Source of the DNA: Cercospora beticola
Taxonomy: Eukaryota; Ascomycota; Dothideomycetes; Mycosphaerellales; Mycosphaerellaceae
NCBI RefSeq assembly: GCF_033473495.1
Contig: NC_088936.1
Span: 3,348,001 to 3,412,000 of the forward strand
Length of the DNA stretch: 64,000 nucleotides
Direction of reading: 5' to 3'
The notes under the pieces were generated by a model that saw only the letters and a list, made by a program, of their open reading frames with translations, searched no databases and was not told the DNA's origin. A program made the position numbers and the translations under genes. Below, piece by piece: positions 41,997-51,655 of the stretch. The stretch's first letter is position 1. The number at the start of each line of letters is the position of its first letter.

Positions 41997-43182
41997 ATGG
42001 CTGACGAATTTCTGACCGCTCCGAAGCCGCCTCCAGATCTCAAAATTCCCTCGTCAACAAAGACAGTCAAAGTCTCATGCATTGACAGGTACGATAACAA
42101 GCTCATCAACGTTCTCTCAAACACTGAAAATCAGCAGCACATCTCGTTTCCGACTAGGAAAGTCGTCTTTCCTGCAGCCAGACTATACAGGTCAACCCAA
42201 TTTATGCGGTCCATCATTCTCGTTCCTGATCGAACACCCATCTTCCAAGCCCATCTTGTTCGATCTCGGAATTCGGAAAGACTGGGAGAAACTGCCTTCT
42301 TACGAGAAATTTGTTCGCTTGAAATGGTACATCAACGTTGAAAAAGATGTTGCAACAATCCTGAGAGATCACGACGTTGATGTTGATGGCGGAGCAATTG
42401 AGTCCATTATCTGGAGCCATCATCACTGGGACCACGTTGGCGATGCTTCCACGTTTCCTGGAAGTACAGAGCTCGTTGTAGGACCTGGATTCAAGGATGC
42501 TCACCTACCGGGCTATCCCAAGAATGAACAGTCAACCCTCCTCGATAGTGATTTTGATGGCCGCAATGTCAGGGAGCTAAACTTCGAAAGTGAAAGCAAA
42601 GGGCTAAAGATCGGGCGATTCAATGCCTACGACTACTTTGGCGATGGCAGTTTCTATCTCCTCGATACGCCTGGCCATTCCGTTGGCCACATCTGCGGTC
42701 TTGCGAGGACCTCATCGAACCAAGATTCCTTCATCTTCATGGGAGGCGATGCTGCACACCACGGCGGAGAATTCCGGCCGACTGAATACCTACCTTTGCC
42801 GAAGGAAGTGAAGCCTTCTCCTCTCAAGCGACAGCAACCAGTATGTCCGGGCCATCTCCTCATGGACGTGCATCCACATAAGCAGGCAAACACGCCCTTT
42901 TACTATGTGACAGAGAGCTTCGCACATGATAAGAAGGTGGCTGATTGGACAATTGATGGACTGGGAGAGTTCGATGCGCATGAGAATGTGCTGATGTTGA
43001 TGGCACATGATGACGCGGTCGTTGATCCTGCTGAGATTGACTTCTATCCCAAACCACTGAATAGCTGGTTCGAGAAAGGCACGAAGCAGAAGATCAAGTG
43101 GTTGTTCTTGGGTGATTTTGAGCACGCTCTCGAGGCGAAGGAAAAGGGACAGGAGCCTTTCAAGTGGGGGAAATATCCATGA
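41997..43182 (+). CDS. Metallo-beta-lactamase fold hydrolase
   Basis: Two exons (41997-42088 and 42138-43182) give 378 residues; an acceptor three bases earlier (42135) is equally in frame. The metal-binding signature is SHHHWDHVGD (HxHxDH, residues about 126-133), with the second ligand set in DTPGHSVGHIC and MGGDAAHH, and a late AHDDAV. Short N-terminal strands (VKVSCID) lead into the fold. Fungal members of this group act as lactonases or other ester hydrolases on small molecules; the substrate here cannot be told. No signal peptide, so probably cytosolic. Length is normal and all metal motifs are present. Confidence 0.9.
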
Positions 43183-44046
43183 TCTGAGGGGAAATGTTAG
43201 GGTTGTCGTGGCCAGACAGATAGTGCATCGCCTTTTCCCCTGTACCGATTCGATTTTGTCGATAGTCTTTAGCCGACTGCCTGAGAGTCCTTCGAGAGAT
43301 CTTGACGAGTTCGAACGAGGTCCTCAGCGCATGCGAACTATTAGTTGTGCAAGCCATGTGGTCATTGTGATTTCCGCCAGTCTATTAGAAGTCTTGTTGC
43401 CGTGGACGACCGGATGAAGCATGAGGATCTGGTCATTAGGACAGCGGGTTTCGACCGCCGGGGCATTGCATCGAATACGCAGGAGACATTCAGATACTCA
43501 TTAGAACGTGGTCAAGAGATTACGGCCAGTCGGGCAACCATCATTGTTCTCGCATGCTTTGGAATTGGACAGCCCTTTTGGAACGTAAGACTTGGAAACG
43601 CTCGCTGGAGAATTGGGTTGCTTGGCGGCAGCGGATGCGTGTGGTCTTCGGCAAGCGACAAGCGAGTTCGGAAGATCGCACCCGACACCGCCGTTATAAG
43701 GTAACTCGCGCCTGCCGCTTAGTCAGTCCTGCCTGGCCAACACCTCCCATCAACTCCTCTCCACCAACCACGTAAGTACACCACCTTCTCCCAACATGAG
43801 CTGCAGAGTTGGCATGCGCGCGGCGACGTGATCGCGATCAACGATGGCCCCACAAGTGACTGACACCATGGCCTGCAGAGCCCAGACACCGTGTCTGTAA
43901 GCATCGCGACAACACCGCGTGCAACGGCTTCAATCACGACGCTCGAGGGGCGGGAGCAGCGCAGAGTCAACGATAGGCCGACGGGAGGCAATTGTTCGCG
44001 CCCTAGTCGGCGGTAGGCATTGCGCATCGCGAGGCTGGGCAACTAC
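43183..44046. other. Intergenic, 0.9 kb (kapC upstream region)
   Basis: Holds the MBL gene 3' UTR and the kapC promoter and leader. Sequence upstream of 44047 is open in the kapC frame back to a TAG near 43999, so a further 5' exon is possible. No RNA gene or repeat. Confidence 0.4.
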
Positions 44047-45065
44047 ATGCAACGTGCTCAGGTAAGCTGCGCCTGCCTCAAGCTCCCGAATCCATGGTCG
44101 CAATGCTGACTATTCCTGTGTCGCTAGGAGATGAATAGCGAGATGAGTACGCAAACACTGCGCCGGGCCTCCCGCATGCTTCAGGCCATACCATGCTGAC
44201 TCGCCGTTTAACCAGGCTTACGCGAGCAACTTCTCGCCGAGACGGCCAACAGCAATGCCTCTGCACCATATCCTTCCAGCGCGTCCGCGGCTCAAGGCCC
44301 GAGCAATCCGTATCCTCCCTCCGATCATAGTGGCAGCCCACACGAGCATCACCAGCTTGATCCGAACGTGCAGTACTCGATGAGTGGTGACCATCAGATG
44401 GGCGAGGGAGCCGGAAAGGGCAAGCGAGAGCTATCCACGAGCAAGAGGGCCGCACAAAATAGAGCTGCGCAGGTGAGTGCTGCTGCCAGAATCATATGGA
44501 TCGAGATCTCAAGTCCGAGCGCGGTGAACATGGAATCGTTCTGCTATCTCAACAGCACGTCTTGCCTGTGATCGAGCCATTCACTAACGCATCTTGGCAG
44601 CGCGCCTTCCGACAACGCAAAGAAGGTTATATCAAGAAGCTCGAAGAACAGGTCAAGGACTACCAAAGTATGGAGCACAACTATAAGGCTCTACAGAACG
44701 AGAACTACCAGTTGCGCGAGTACATCCTGACCCTGCAATCGAAACTTCTGGAAAATCAGGCCGAATTCCCCCCTGCGCCGTCGCACGCCAACCTGTCGAC
44801 GAGCGCAGCTCAACAATACCCTTCTCGCGCAGAGTCATCGTATGCCTCGGAGGAGCAGCCGAGGCACGAGCATGAGCAACGACCGCCGCCACCTGCACCT
44901 GTAGCCGCTTCCGAGGCACAGCGGCACGACGGAATCGCGGCGCTTCATCAAGCTGCTGTGGCACAGGAGGCACGACCGCAATCGTCTCCCTATGGCTTAG
45001 CGAGCGAGTATCCAAGCAGGCAACCTGAGACTGCCGGAGGTATTGATTCGAAATCGGGCTCGTAG
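44047..45065 (+). CDS. kapC: bZIP transcription factor, KapC-like
   Basis: Proposed exons 44047-44061, 44128-44146, 44216-44472 and 44601-45065 give 251 residues, all in phase. The basic region LSTSKRAAQNRAAQ ends exactly at an exon border and RAFRQRKEGYIKKLEEQ follows in exon 4; then comes the zipper with NENYQLREYILTLQSKLLE. This matches Aspergillus KapC (LSTSKRAAQNRAAQRAFRQR, ENYQLREYI). The N-terminal SLREQLLAE also resembles the KapC start. The C-terminus is Gln/Pro/Ala-rich. KapC-type factors are nuclear and linked to stress response and secondary metabolism. Exons 1 and 2 are only 15 and 19 bases; translation could instead start at the ATG within exon 2 (44131). Confidence 0.87.
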
Positions 45066-46048
45066 TATGAACCTATGATGGAGAATCATGATATCACGAG
45101 GCAGGAGATGACAACGACTTCTTCCATGCCGTGGTCCTGTCTATCGCAGCCCTAATCCATACATGGCACGCGGGCGACATGCTTCTCACCGCGCATGAGT
45201 AGCGCGCTAATGGAGGTGGCAACTACGGACTGAAGCATTAGTGCCGATCGATGGAAAGTGGCACGAGGGAATGTGGCAGATTCCAGCAATCGCGTTTCGC
45301 TCTGCCACTTGGCCAAGAGTAGCAAGTGGTCCTGCTTACGAGCTCTACGATTCCGTAATTGGTGACTGGACGCCCGACTTCCCACCGATCACTGGCATGA
45401 GCGAAAGCTTGATCAGCCGCAAGAGACGCAGGCCACGAGACTACAAGCTGCTGCCGGGCTGCTGTAGGCACAATGAACAAGAGCTATGTTGAGTGGCCAG
45501 TAAGTGATCCTAATAGATGAAGCATAGATGACTCAGCAAAGAGCTGTATACCAATTACAATGCATCACAGTTGAGCACTTCAGCTCCGACGCTATCCCTG
45601 CAGCAAGAGCATAGTTCACCTGAGCCAGAATCAAAAGAATCGTTTCTCCCCTTCTTTTCCAGCCGACGTAGCCGGAAGTCTGTCTCACGCTCCAGCGTAA
45701 AGGATGAATGCATCCGTACAGCGCCCTAGGTTAGTCGTGTTCATTTGATGCATGCAATGCAATGCCGTGTCTCTGAGTCAACGGCTGCGGAACACGCGGT
45801 GAATGGCGCAAGTGCGGAGCCGTTGCACAAAAGCACCTCGCTGCCTTGAGGCCTGTGCCGCGGTGGCGGGAAGCTTATCTGTGCAAGGCAACATTTCATG
45901 GGGCTTTGCCTGAACTTACCACCACTTGCTAACATCACCTTCGTTGGTGACATCTTTTCGGCGACGCGCCAACGTCTGCCTCATCGATAGCTCGAGCACT
46001 GAGAGACTGAATTGGCCGCTGACTCCTTTCTGCAGTTCCGCGCCCAAC
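45066..46048. other. Intergenic, 1.0 kb
   Basis: Between kapC and the next gene. Frames at 45241-45492 (plus) and 45238-45480 (minus) overlap and neither has supporting context. In-frame sequence upstream of 46049 to 45926 is probably leader. Confidence 0.4.
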
Positions 46049-46954
46049 ATGGCGATGGGTTCCGCCCTTTGGGCTGGCGCTCAGTCGGTTTGCGACGGCG
46101 CGCAGTTCGCACTCAGCAAAGCATCGAATGTTCTGAGCGCTTCTCGATTCAACAGGGACTCATTTGACCAAGCACGCGGCTACGACTTCGAAGAGGAGAG
46201 TGAATATGACTCGGAGAATGAGTCTGGCGACGATCAGTGGATTGACGTGAAGAAGGAAAAGCGTGACTTGACAAAGGTACCTATGCGCGTTGCAATGCCC
46301 TCATTAATCTGCGATCGATCCTTACTGAAGTTGTCACAGCCGCAAGAAGAATTCATGGTCAGGAGCGTCTCTGAATCAACGCGACAGCTCCGCCTGAAGA
46401 TCACCAAGACCGCAACAGAGAAAGCAAGTGCGGCCGCGGGCGTCAGCTTCGAGTACGCCAAGTGGGCACTTCGTCTTGTGGCAGTGGAAGCAGCACACGA
46501 TATTGGCTTCCTGACCAGCTGCAAAACGGCCACCGACGTTGTCAGAGCCGTCAAAGCGCGCTTTCCAGTCCTGGAAGACATCCAGAAGGCTTATCAATCC
46601 GGCAGTCTCGAAGCCAGCACCTCGGAGTCAAGCGCTCAACTCACCAATATGACTCGCGCACATGCTCCGCAGCCAGGTATCAGACATCCTCGTGATGTGC
46701 GAATGGCCAGCAATCTGGATGACATCCCGATCATTTCAGACAACACTATCAACCAGAGTCCATATGCGCGCGACGGAGCACCACTCATTCATGCTGAAAC
46801 TGGAGCTGAATTGGAGCTAGTGTTCGAGGAGGCCGGCCGCGGACGCGGTAGGAAGCGAAATACTCCACCACACAACAACTCGAACGCGCAGGGAAACACG
46901 GTTTACAGCAGATTCATCGGTGCAAATCACAGCAAGGGCGAGAATAACGCATGA
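46049..46954 (+). CDS. Hypothetical protein with acidic and helical parts
   Basis: Two exons (46049-46276, 46340-46954) give 280 residues starting MAMGSALWAGAQSVCDG. An acidic run (EEESEYDSENESGDDQW) is followed by a helical region with many Ala (TRQLRLKITKTATEKASAAA, KWALRLVAVEAAHDIGFL) and a basic C-terminus (RGRGRKRN). The 63-base intron has no stop and is a multiple of three, so the unspliced frame is also open. An ATG at 45926 would add 41 residues. I do not recognise the family; no signal peptide or clear membrane helix. Confidence 0.62.
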   Translation: MAMGSALWAGAQSVCDGAQFALSKASNVLSASRFNRDSFDQARGYDFEEESEYDSENESGDDQWIDVKKEKRDLTKVPMRVAMPSLICDRSLLKLSQPQEEFMVRSVSESTRQLRLKITKTATEKASAAAGVSFEYAKWALRLVAVEAAHDIGFLTSCKTATDVVRAVKARFPVLEDIQKAYQSGSLEASTSESSAQLTNMTRAHAPQPGIRHPRDVRMASNLDDIPIISDNTINQSPYARDGAPLIHAETGAELELVFEEAGRGRGRKRNTPPHNNSNAQGNTVYSRFIGANHSKGENNA

Positions 46955-47382
46955 ATTGCTCCCCCGTGTATCATGAGAGCGGCAGGTGGTGCATGGGGAC
47001 TGAGACGGAGGGAAATGCTTTGCATAGCGAGGCATGAAAAACGACAGGATAACACGAAGCATTGAGCTCGAAAACAGCTAGATGCTGCGAGCGACTTCAT
47101 GACCCATCAAGACTTTTGTCGTTGGGGTGGCGTTTGAATTGGTTATACCCGCTCTCCTACGGGATGGAGCACATGGACATGCATTCGAGGTTACTTCAGA
47201 CTCAGGATTGAGCATGATGAGAGCATCATGCACAGCGAGCTGCCTTCAATGGCGCACTGGGTCCAAGTGCTATGCACAAAGGGAAAACAGGCATCGCTTC
47301 ATCGCAGCCGCAGGCTGCCGATTTGACTCATAGTTGAACACTATCAAGCGGTTGTACTTGTTGCGCTTCTTTGATCAAAGAA
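46955..47382. other. Intergenic, 0.43 kb, tail-to-tail
   Basis: Lies between the 3' ends of the convergent 46049 and RAD26 genes; expected to hold both 3' UTRs. Nothing else seen. Confidence 0.45.
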
Positions 47383-50300
47383 CTACCTGCCAGCCGGCTT
47401 GTACTCATCTTTGAGCACCCATTTCGCCCTCATCCTCCCTCCTTTCTGCATTGTGGCGATCTTCTTGAGCATCTCACTGAATTCTGCAGTGCGCTGCGGA
47501 CTGTTGCAGTACCTGTTGAAGTGATCGACTAGCATTTGCGAGTAGACGGCTCCTCCGTGAGAGACAATGTAGTCTCGGATGAGCTTCATGAAGTCCGTGC
47601 CTTGTGGCCCACGATCAGCCCGTCCACCACGAGTCGCCGGCGTACCGCTGCGCGAAGTGCTTGCCGAAGCAGACGCAGAAGCCGTAGTGGTATTGGACGC
47701 GTTCGTTTGACGGTTCTGGAGGTTGGCAAGAACAGAGGTGGAAGAAGGTCCTCCGCGAGACATGCCTCCACCCCTGCCACCACGCATACCGCCCCGTCTC
47801 GGAGGTGAGGGAGGACGGCCAGCTGTGCCGAACTGTCCAGTCCAAGTCGGTACGCCAGCAGGAAGGGTCCTTGCGACTTCGGCAGCACGTTTCAGTTCTC
47901 GTGCTGCCTCATCGGCGACTTTCTTCGCTTCCTTCCTGATCATCTCGGGGTCGGCGCGCGTAGTCTTGCGACCATTGATGATGGCTTCATGATCTTGAGC
48001 GCCTTGTACACCGGCTCGTGCGAAGATGCCGGACAGGACACGATCTGAGGACGGTTCACCGTCCGCTTTCTTCTTCGCCTCTTCCTCCTCATGATCACCA
48101 CGGAAATCTTCTTGCCGAGATATACCCGCAAAGTCATTGATCGCGACACGCTCACTCTCCTTCTGCTTTTCGTCTTCATTTGGTGGCGTGGGCAAGCTAT
48201 TGTCGCGCTTGAGCGAGACTTCAGTGCCTTTGAAGATCGTTCCGGTTTCTGTTTGCCCGTCAACGGATTCTCCTAGGGTGAAGAGGTCGTGCAGATCTCT
48301 AAGCTGAAAGTTCTGGCGCTGCTTCGGATCTCGTAGAATCTTGTTGGTGAGGAACAACTTGAACAGTTGTCGATGGTAGATCTTTTCTTCGATGGTGCCT
48401 GCTGTCATGAGGCGATAGATCTCGACTTCACGCTTCTGGCCAAGGCGCCATGCTCGCTCGCGGGCTTGCACATCAGTCGATGGATTCCAGTCCGGATCGT
48501 AAATGATCACACGATTGGCGCCAGTCAAGTTCACACCGAGGCCACCCACCTTCGTGGTCAGTAAGAAAACATGCAGATCAGGGTCATGGTTGAACTCGTG
48601 CACCAAGTCTTGCCGATACTTGATGTCCGTAGTTCCGTCCATGCGTCTGTAGTTGATCCCCGGCAGGTTGCCAATGAACTTCTCAAGAATGTCCAGCATG
48701 ATCCGATGCTGAGCAAAAAGAAGTGTCTTGTGCCCCTTCTCTTTCCATATCTTGAGGAGCTCTTTGACGACTTGCATTTTGCCTGACTTGCTACCAATGC
48801 CATAATCGTATCCAGGCTTCTTTGACAGAGTCTTGTGCTCGACAAGGTCCGGATGATTGCAAATCTTGCGAAGGATATCCACACCGTAGAGTGCCTGGCG
48901 CTTCCCATTCATGATTGACTTCATGTCCTCCGAGTCGAGGAACCATTGATATGCTTCGCGTTGCAGCTTAGTGAGCTTGCAGAAAAGAACTCGCTCGATC
49001 TTCTTTGGCAAGTCCGATGCGACATCGGCCTTGAATCGCTGCAAAAGGTAAGGGGAGATTGCGTCCTTGAGCGTTTCTGCGCATTTCATGGCGGTCTCTA
49101 CTTGCAGGTTCGAAGCGTTCGCATATCCGCCTTGCTTAATCGGAATCGCAAACTGATTCTTGAAGTTGACCAAGGTTCCCAAGCGCATTGGATACACGAA
49201 ATCGAATAGAGTCCATAGCTCCTCTAGGTTGTTCTGCATCGGCGTCCCAGACAGGATGATCCGATTGTGGGTCATGATCTCCTTGCAAAATATTGTGATC
49301 TCAGCGTTGGGGTTGCGGATCTTGTGTCCTTCGTCCAGGACGCAGTACTCCCAATTGATCGGAAGCAGCTGTTCGGCATAATTGACCAATCCTGCGTATG
49401 TTGTGACTAGCACATGCCCATCTTTGACAACGCGATCGATAACTCTTCGAACGACCTTGTTGGCTTTGCCCTTCGATTTTCTGTGATTTTCATCGTCCAG
49501 AGCATCTTCGTAGCGTGCCTCGCGCTTTACATCAAGCATACCGCTGCCCGAAGAGTGTAAGATGGAGACCCGTAGCGGTGGCCACCAGCGGTGAAACTCC
49601 TCCACCCATTGCTTGAGGAGAGTCGCGGGACAAAGAACGATTATTGGTTTCGAAATCTTGCCAGAGTAGTGCAACCCAGCCAGGAAGGAGATCACTTGGA
49701 TAGTCTTACCCAAGCCCATCTCATCTCCGACGATTCCTCCTACTTGCTGAGAGTATAGCTCCCACAGCCACTGTACACCGGTCTTCTGGTAGTCGAACAG
49801 CGAGGGATAGATATCGCCGGGAATGCGAAAGCCTCCATCGAACACAGCATCCGCTCGGGTAGGATGTGGCATTTCCCACTCCTCTCCTTCTTCCTCCACT
49901 TCCTCGAGTACAACAGAAGTGTCTGCGGGCTCATTTTTGATGTCGCTAGCGGTATTTGCCGTGTCCTGCGCAGCTTCGGCTGCAGGTCTCTTGCGATGCC
50001 GTCTCCTGGCAGCGCGCCGTCGTTGTGTCCAGCTCTGCAACCGTGTTTGGTAAACTTCCTCATCGCCATCGTCGACGCCCGCAAAATCCTCCTGCTCACC
50101 GCCGGCCTGCTGTACAGCTTTTCGTTTGCCTTTTCTCTTGCGAAAGTTACCTGGAGTGTCGAGTGAGAAATCGCCTTCGGCGTCCTCATCACGAGGCTCT
50201 TCCTCGTCTCCAGATTTTCCGATGGCGGCTAGACCTGTCTCATCCATTTCCGGTAAATATGCGTCAGAATCATCCGCCATTGATTCTGGTTCCTGCGATA

Positions 50301-51174
50301 CAGCCTTCGCCTGTCGCCTGGACTGTAAGCGCCTCCTCTTCGCAGGTCGTTCTTTCGCATCTTCCTCATCTTGTAGCCTCCGTGCCAAAGCCTCGTCATC
50401 TTCTTCATCTCCAATTGTACTAGCTGCGGCGCTGGTGTCGTCCTGCTCGAAGCCGGGTGCCAGCAGATTGCGATGGGACTTCGGTCCGTATTGTTCTGCT
50501 ACCTCGACCTCTGCTTGGTCCACTTCCTCCTCATCCTCTTCTTCAGCATCGAGCAAGACCTCACCAAGACTTGAAGATGTGCGCAAGGTCCGTTGCCCAA
50601 ATTTCGAGAAGGGTGTAATCTTTCCGGTCCGGATTAAGAACTCGCGATGCGTCTCGCCAGGTAGACGCTTGTTGTTTCCATCTTCGAGCAGTGTCTCTCC
50701 TTGATTCTCATCATCGTTTTGCTCCTCTATGCGCTTCTGAATCTGCTCGAGATCCCGATCCAGGTTGCCGATCAAGGCTTTATAACGCTCGATCTCGGCT
50801 CTGTATTTATTCTTTGTAGCGGACCCGGCAGGCTTAGCTAGATTCCTCTCGGCAATCCTGAGTGCCGTCTGCATTCGCGACTTCTCATTCTGCGTCTTGT
50901 CGAGTCGCTTCTGCTCCCTTTCCAATGTCTGTTCAGCGAGTGCCTGATCTGCCTGTTGGCCAATGTCCCTTTCGAGGTCCTCTTGGTCGCGCACGCCAGC
51001 CCCCAGTGCTGCGAGTCGCGCAGCTTCGTCGCCTTCCAACTCCGGTTCTTCGTTATTGTCGCCTTCATCGATAACGATCGGGTCAGTGGAAATAGCCTCG
51101 ACGTCGGGCGACTGTCTGACACCCGAGTCGTCGTCGGGCTGACGCTGACATTCCTGCTTCTCTGTCGAAGACAT
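47383..51174 (-). CDS. RAD26: DNA repair ATPase Rad26/CSB (SNF2 family)
   Basis: Single exon, 1263 residues. The N-terminal 430 residues are acidic and coiled (DLEQIQKRIEEQ, basic patch RPAKRRRLQSRR). The SNF2 ATPase follows: FDYQKTGVQWLWEL, motif I GDEMGLGKTIQ (about 483-493), Ia CPATLLKQW, II DEGH (614-617), III LSGTPMQNNL, then the C-lobe with FAQHRIMLDILE, DGTTDIKYRQ, GLGVNLTGANRVIIYDPDWN and WRLGQKREVEIYRL. The tail has a winged-helix-like end (FMKLIRDYIVSHGGAVYS, FSEMLKKIATMQ), as in CSB. Rad26 acts in the nucleus on stalled RNA polymerase II to start transcription-coupled repair. Head-to-head with the RING-CH gene. Confidence 0.95.
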   Translation of the reverse strand: MSSTEKQECQRQPDDDSGVRQSPDVEAISTDPIVIDEGDNNEEPELEGDEAARLAALGAGVRDQEDLERDIGQQADQALAEQTLEREQKRLDKTQNEKSRMQTALRIAERNLAKPAGSATKNKYRAEIERYKALIGNLDRDLEQIQKRIEEQNDDENQGETLLEDGNNKRLPGETHREFLIRTGKITPFSKFGQRTLRTSSSLGEVLLDAEEEDEEEVDQAEVEVAEQYGPKSHRNLLAPGFEQDDTSAAASTIGDEEDDEALARRLQDEEDAKERPAKRRRLQSRRQAKAVSQEPESMADDSDAYLPEMDETGLAAIGKSGDEEEPRDEDAEGDFSLDTPGNFRKRKGKRKAVQQAGGEQEDFAGVDDGDEEVYQTRLQSWTQRRRAARRRHRKRPAAEAAQDTANTASDIKNEPADTSVVLEEVEEEGEEWEMPHPTRADAVFDGGFRIPGDIYPSLFDYQKTGVQWLWELYSQQVGGIVGDEMGLGKTIQVISFLAGLHYSGKISKPIIVLCPATLLKQWVEEFHRWWPPLRVSILHSSGSGMLDVKREARYEDALDDENHRKSKGKANKVVRRVIDRVVKDGHVLVTTYAGLVNYAEQLLPINWEYCVLDEGHKIRNPNAEITIFCKEIMTHNRIILSGTPMQNNLEELWTLFDFVYPMRLGTLVNFKNQFAIPIKQGGYANASNLQVETAMKCAETLKDAISPYLLQRFKADVASDLPKKIERVLFCKLTKLQREAYQWFLDSEDMKSIMNGKRQALYGVDILRKICNHPDLVEHKTLSKKPGYDYGIGSKSGKMQVVKELLKIWKEKGHKTLLFAQHRIMLDILEKFIGNLPGINYRRMDGTTDIKYRQDLVHEFNHDPDLHVFLLTTKVGGLGVNLTGANRVIIYDPDWNPSTDVQARERAWRLGQKREVEIYRLMTAGTIEEKIYHRQLFKLFLTNKILRDPKQRQNFQLRDLHDLFTLGESVDGQTETGTIFKGTEVSLKRDNSLPTPPNEDEKQKESERVAINDFAGISRQEDFRGDHEEEEAKKKADGEPSSDRVLSGIFARAGVQGAQDHEAIINGRKTTRADPEMIRKEAKKVADEAARELKRAAEVARTLPAGVPTWTGQFGTAGRPPSPPRRGGMRGGRGGGMSRGGPSSTSVLANLQNRQTNASNTTTASASASASTSRSGTPATRGGRADRGPQGTDFMKLIRDYIVSHGGAVYSQMLVDHFNRYCNSPQRTAEFSEMLKKIATMQKGGRMRAKWVLKDEYKPAGR

Positions 51175-51655
51175 GATTGACAGGCTGGTTTCAGAGTAGT
51201 CGAGGAGCCGGAAGGAAGGATGAGACAGAGAGAGATTTGAACAGCGTTACTCATAGCAAGGCGGATTCTCTGAGGCGAGCATCACTCTCGCTTGAGAAGT
51301 GATGTATGCGATCATCGACTGAGTTATTATCTGGGCGTGAACTGTGCTGAGAACAAAGTGAATCGGGAGATGCAGACGGGCCACTATGAGGTGAAAGAGC
51401 GTGTCGCAGACTGTGATGCGATCCCGATGAAAGAAAGTGGACTTCGACGCGACACAGGCGCGATGTCGTCACTGCTGCACGGATCGGCAGGCGCCAGCGC
51501 TCGCCCGCGAAGTGAATGTGACGAGGATGCAAACACTGAGCATCTACTTGTAACAATAGCACTGAGCATACAGAACATATTCACAAGCGGCTCAAGCATC
51601 AGCAACGCGATTGATGGATGTGAGGTAGCCGGACCCGCCGCATTCTTCCAACATC
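51175..51655. promoter_or_regulatory. Divergent promoter of RAD26 and RING-CH gene
   Basis: 481 bases between two opposed start codons; both promoters should lie here. No TATA box is evident. Role inferred from gene orientation. Confidence 0.45.
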
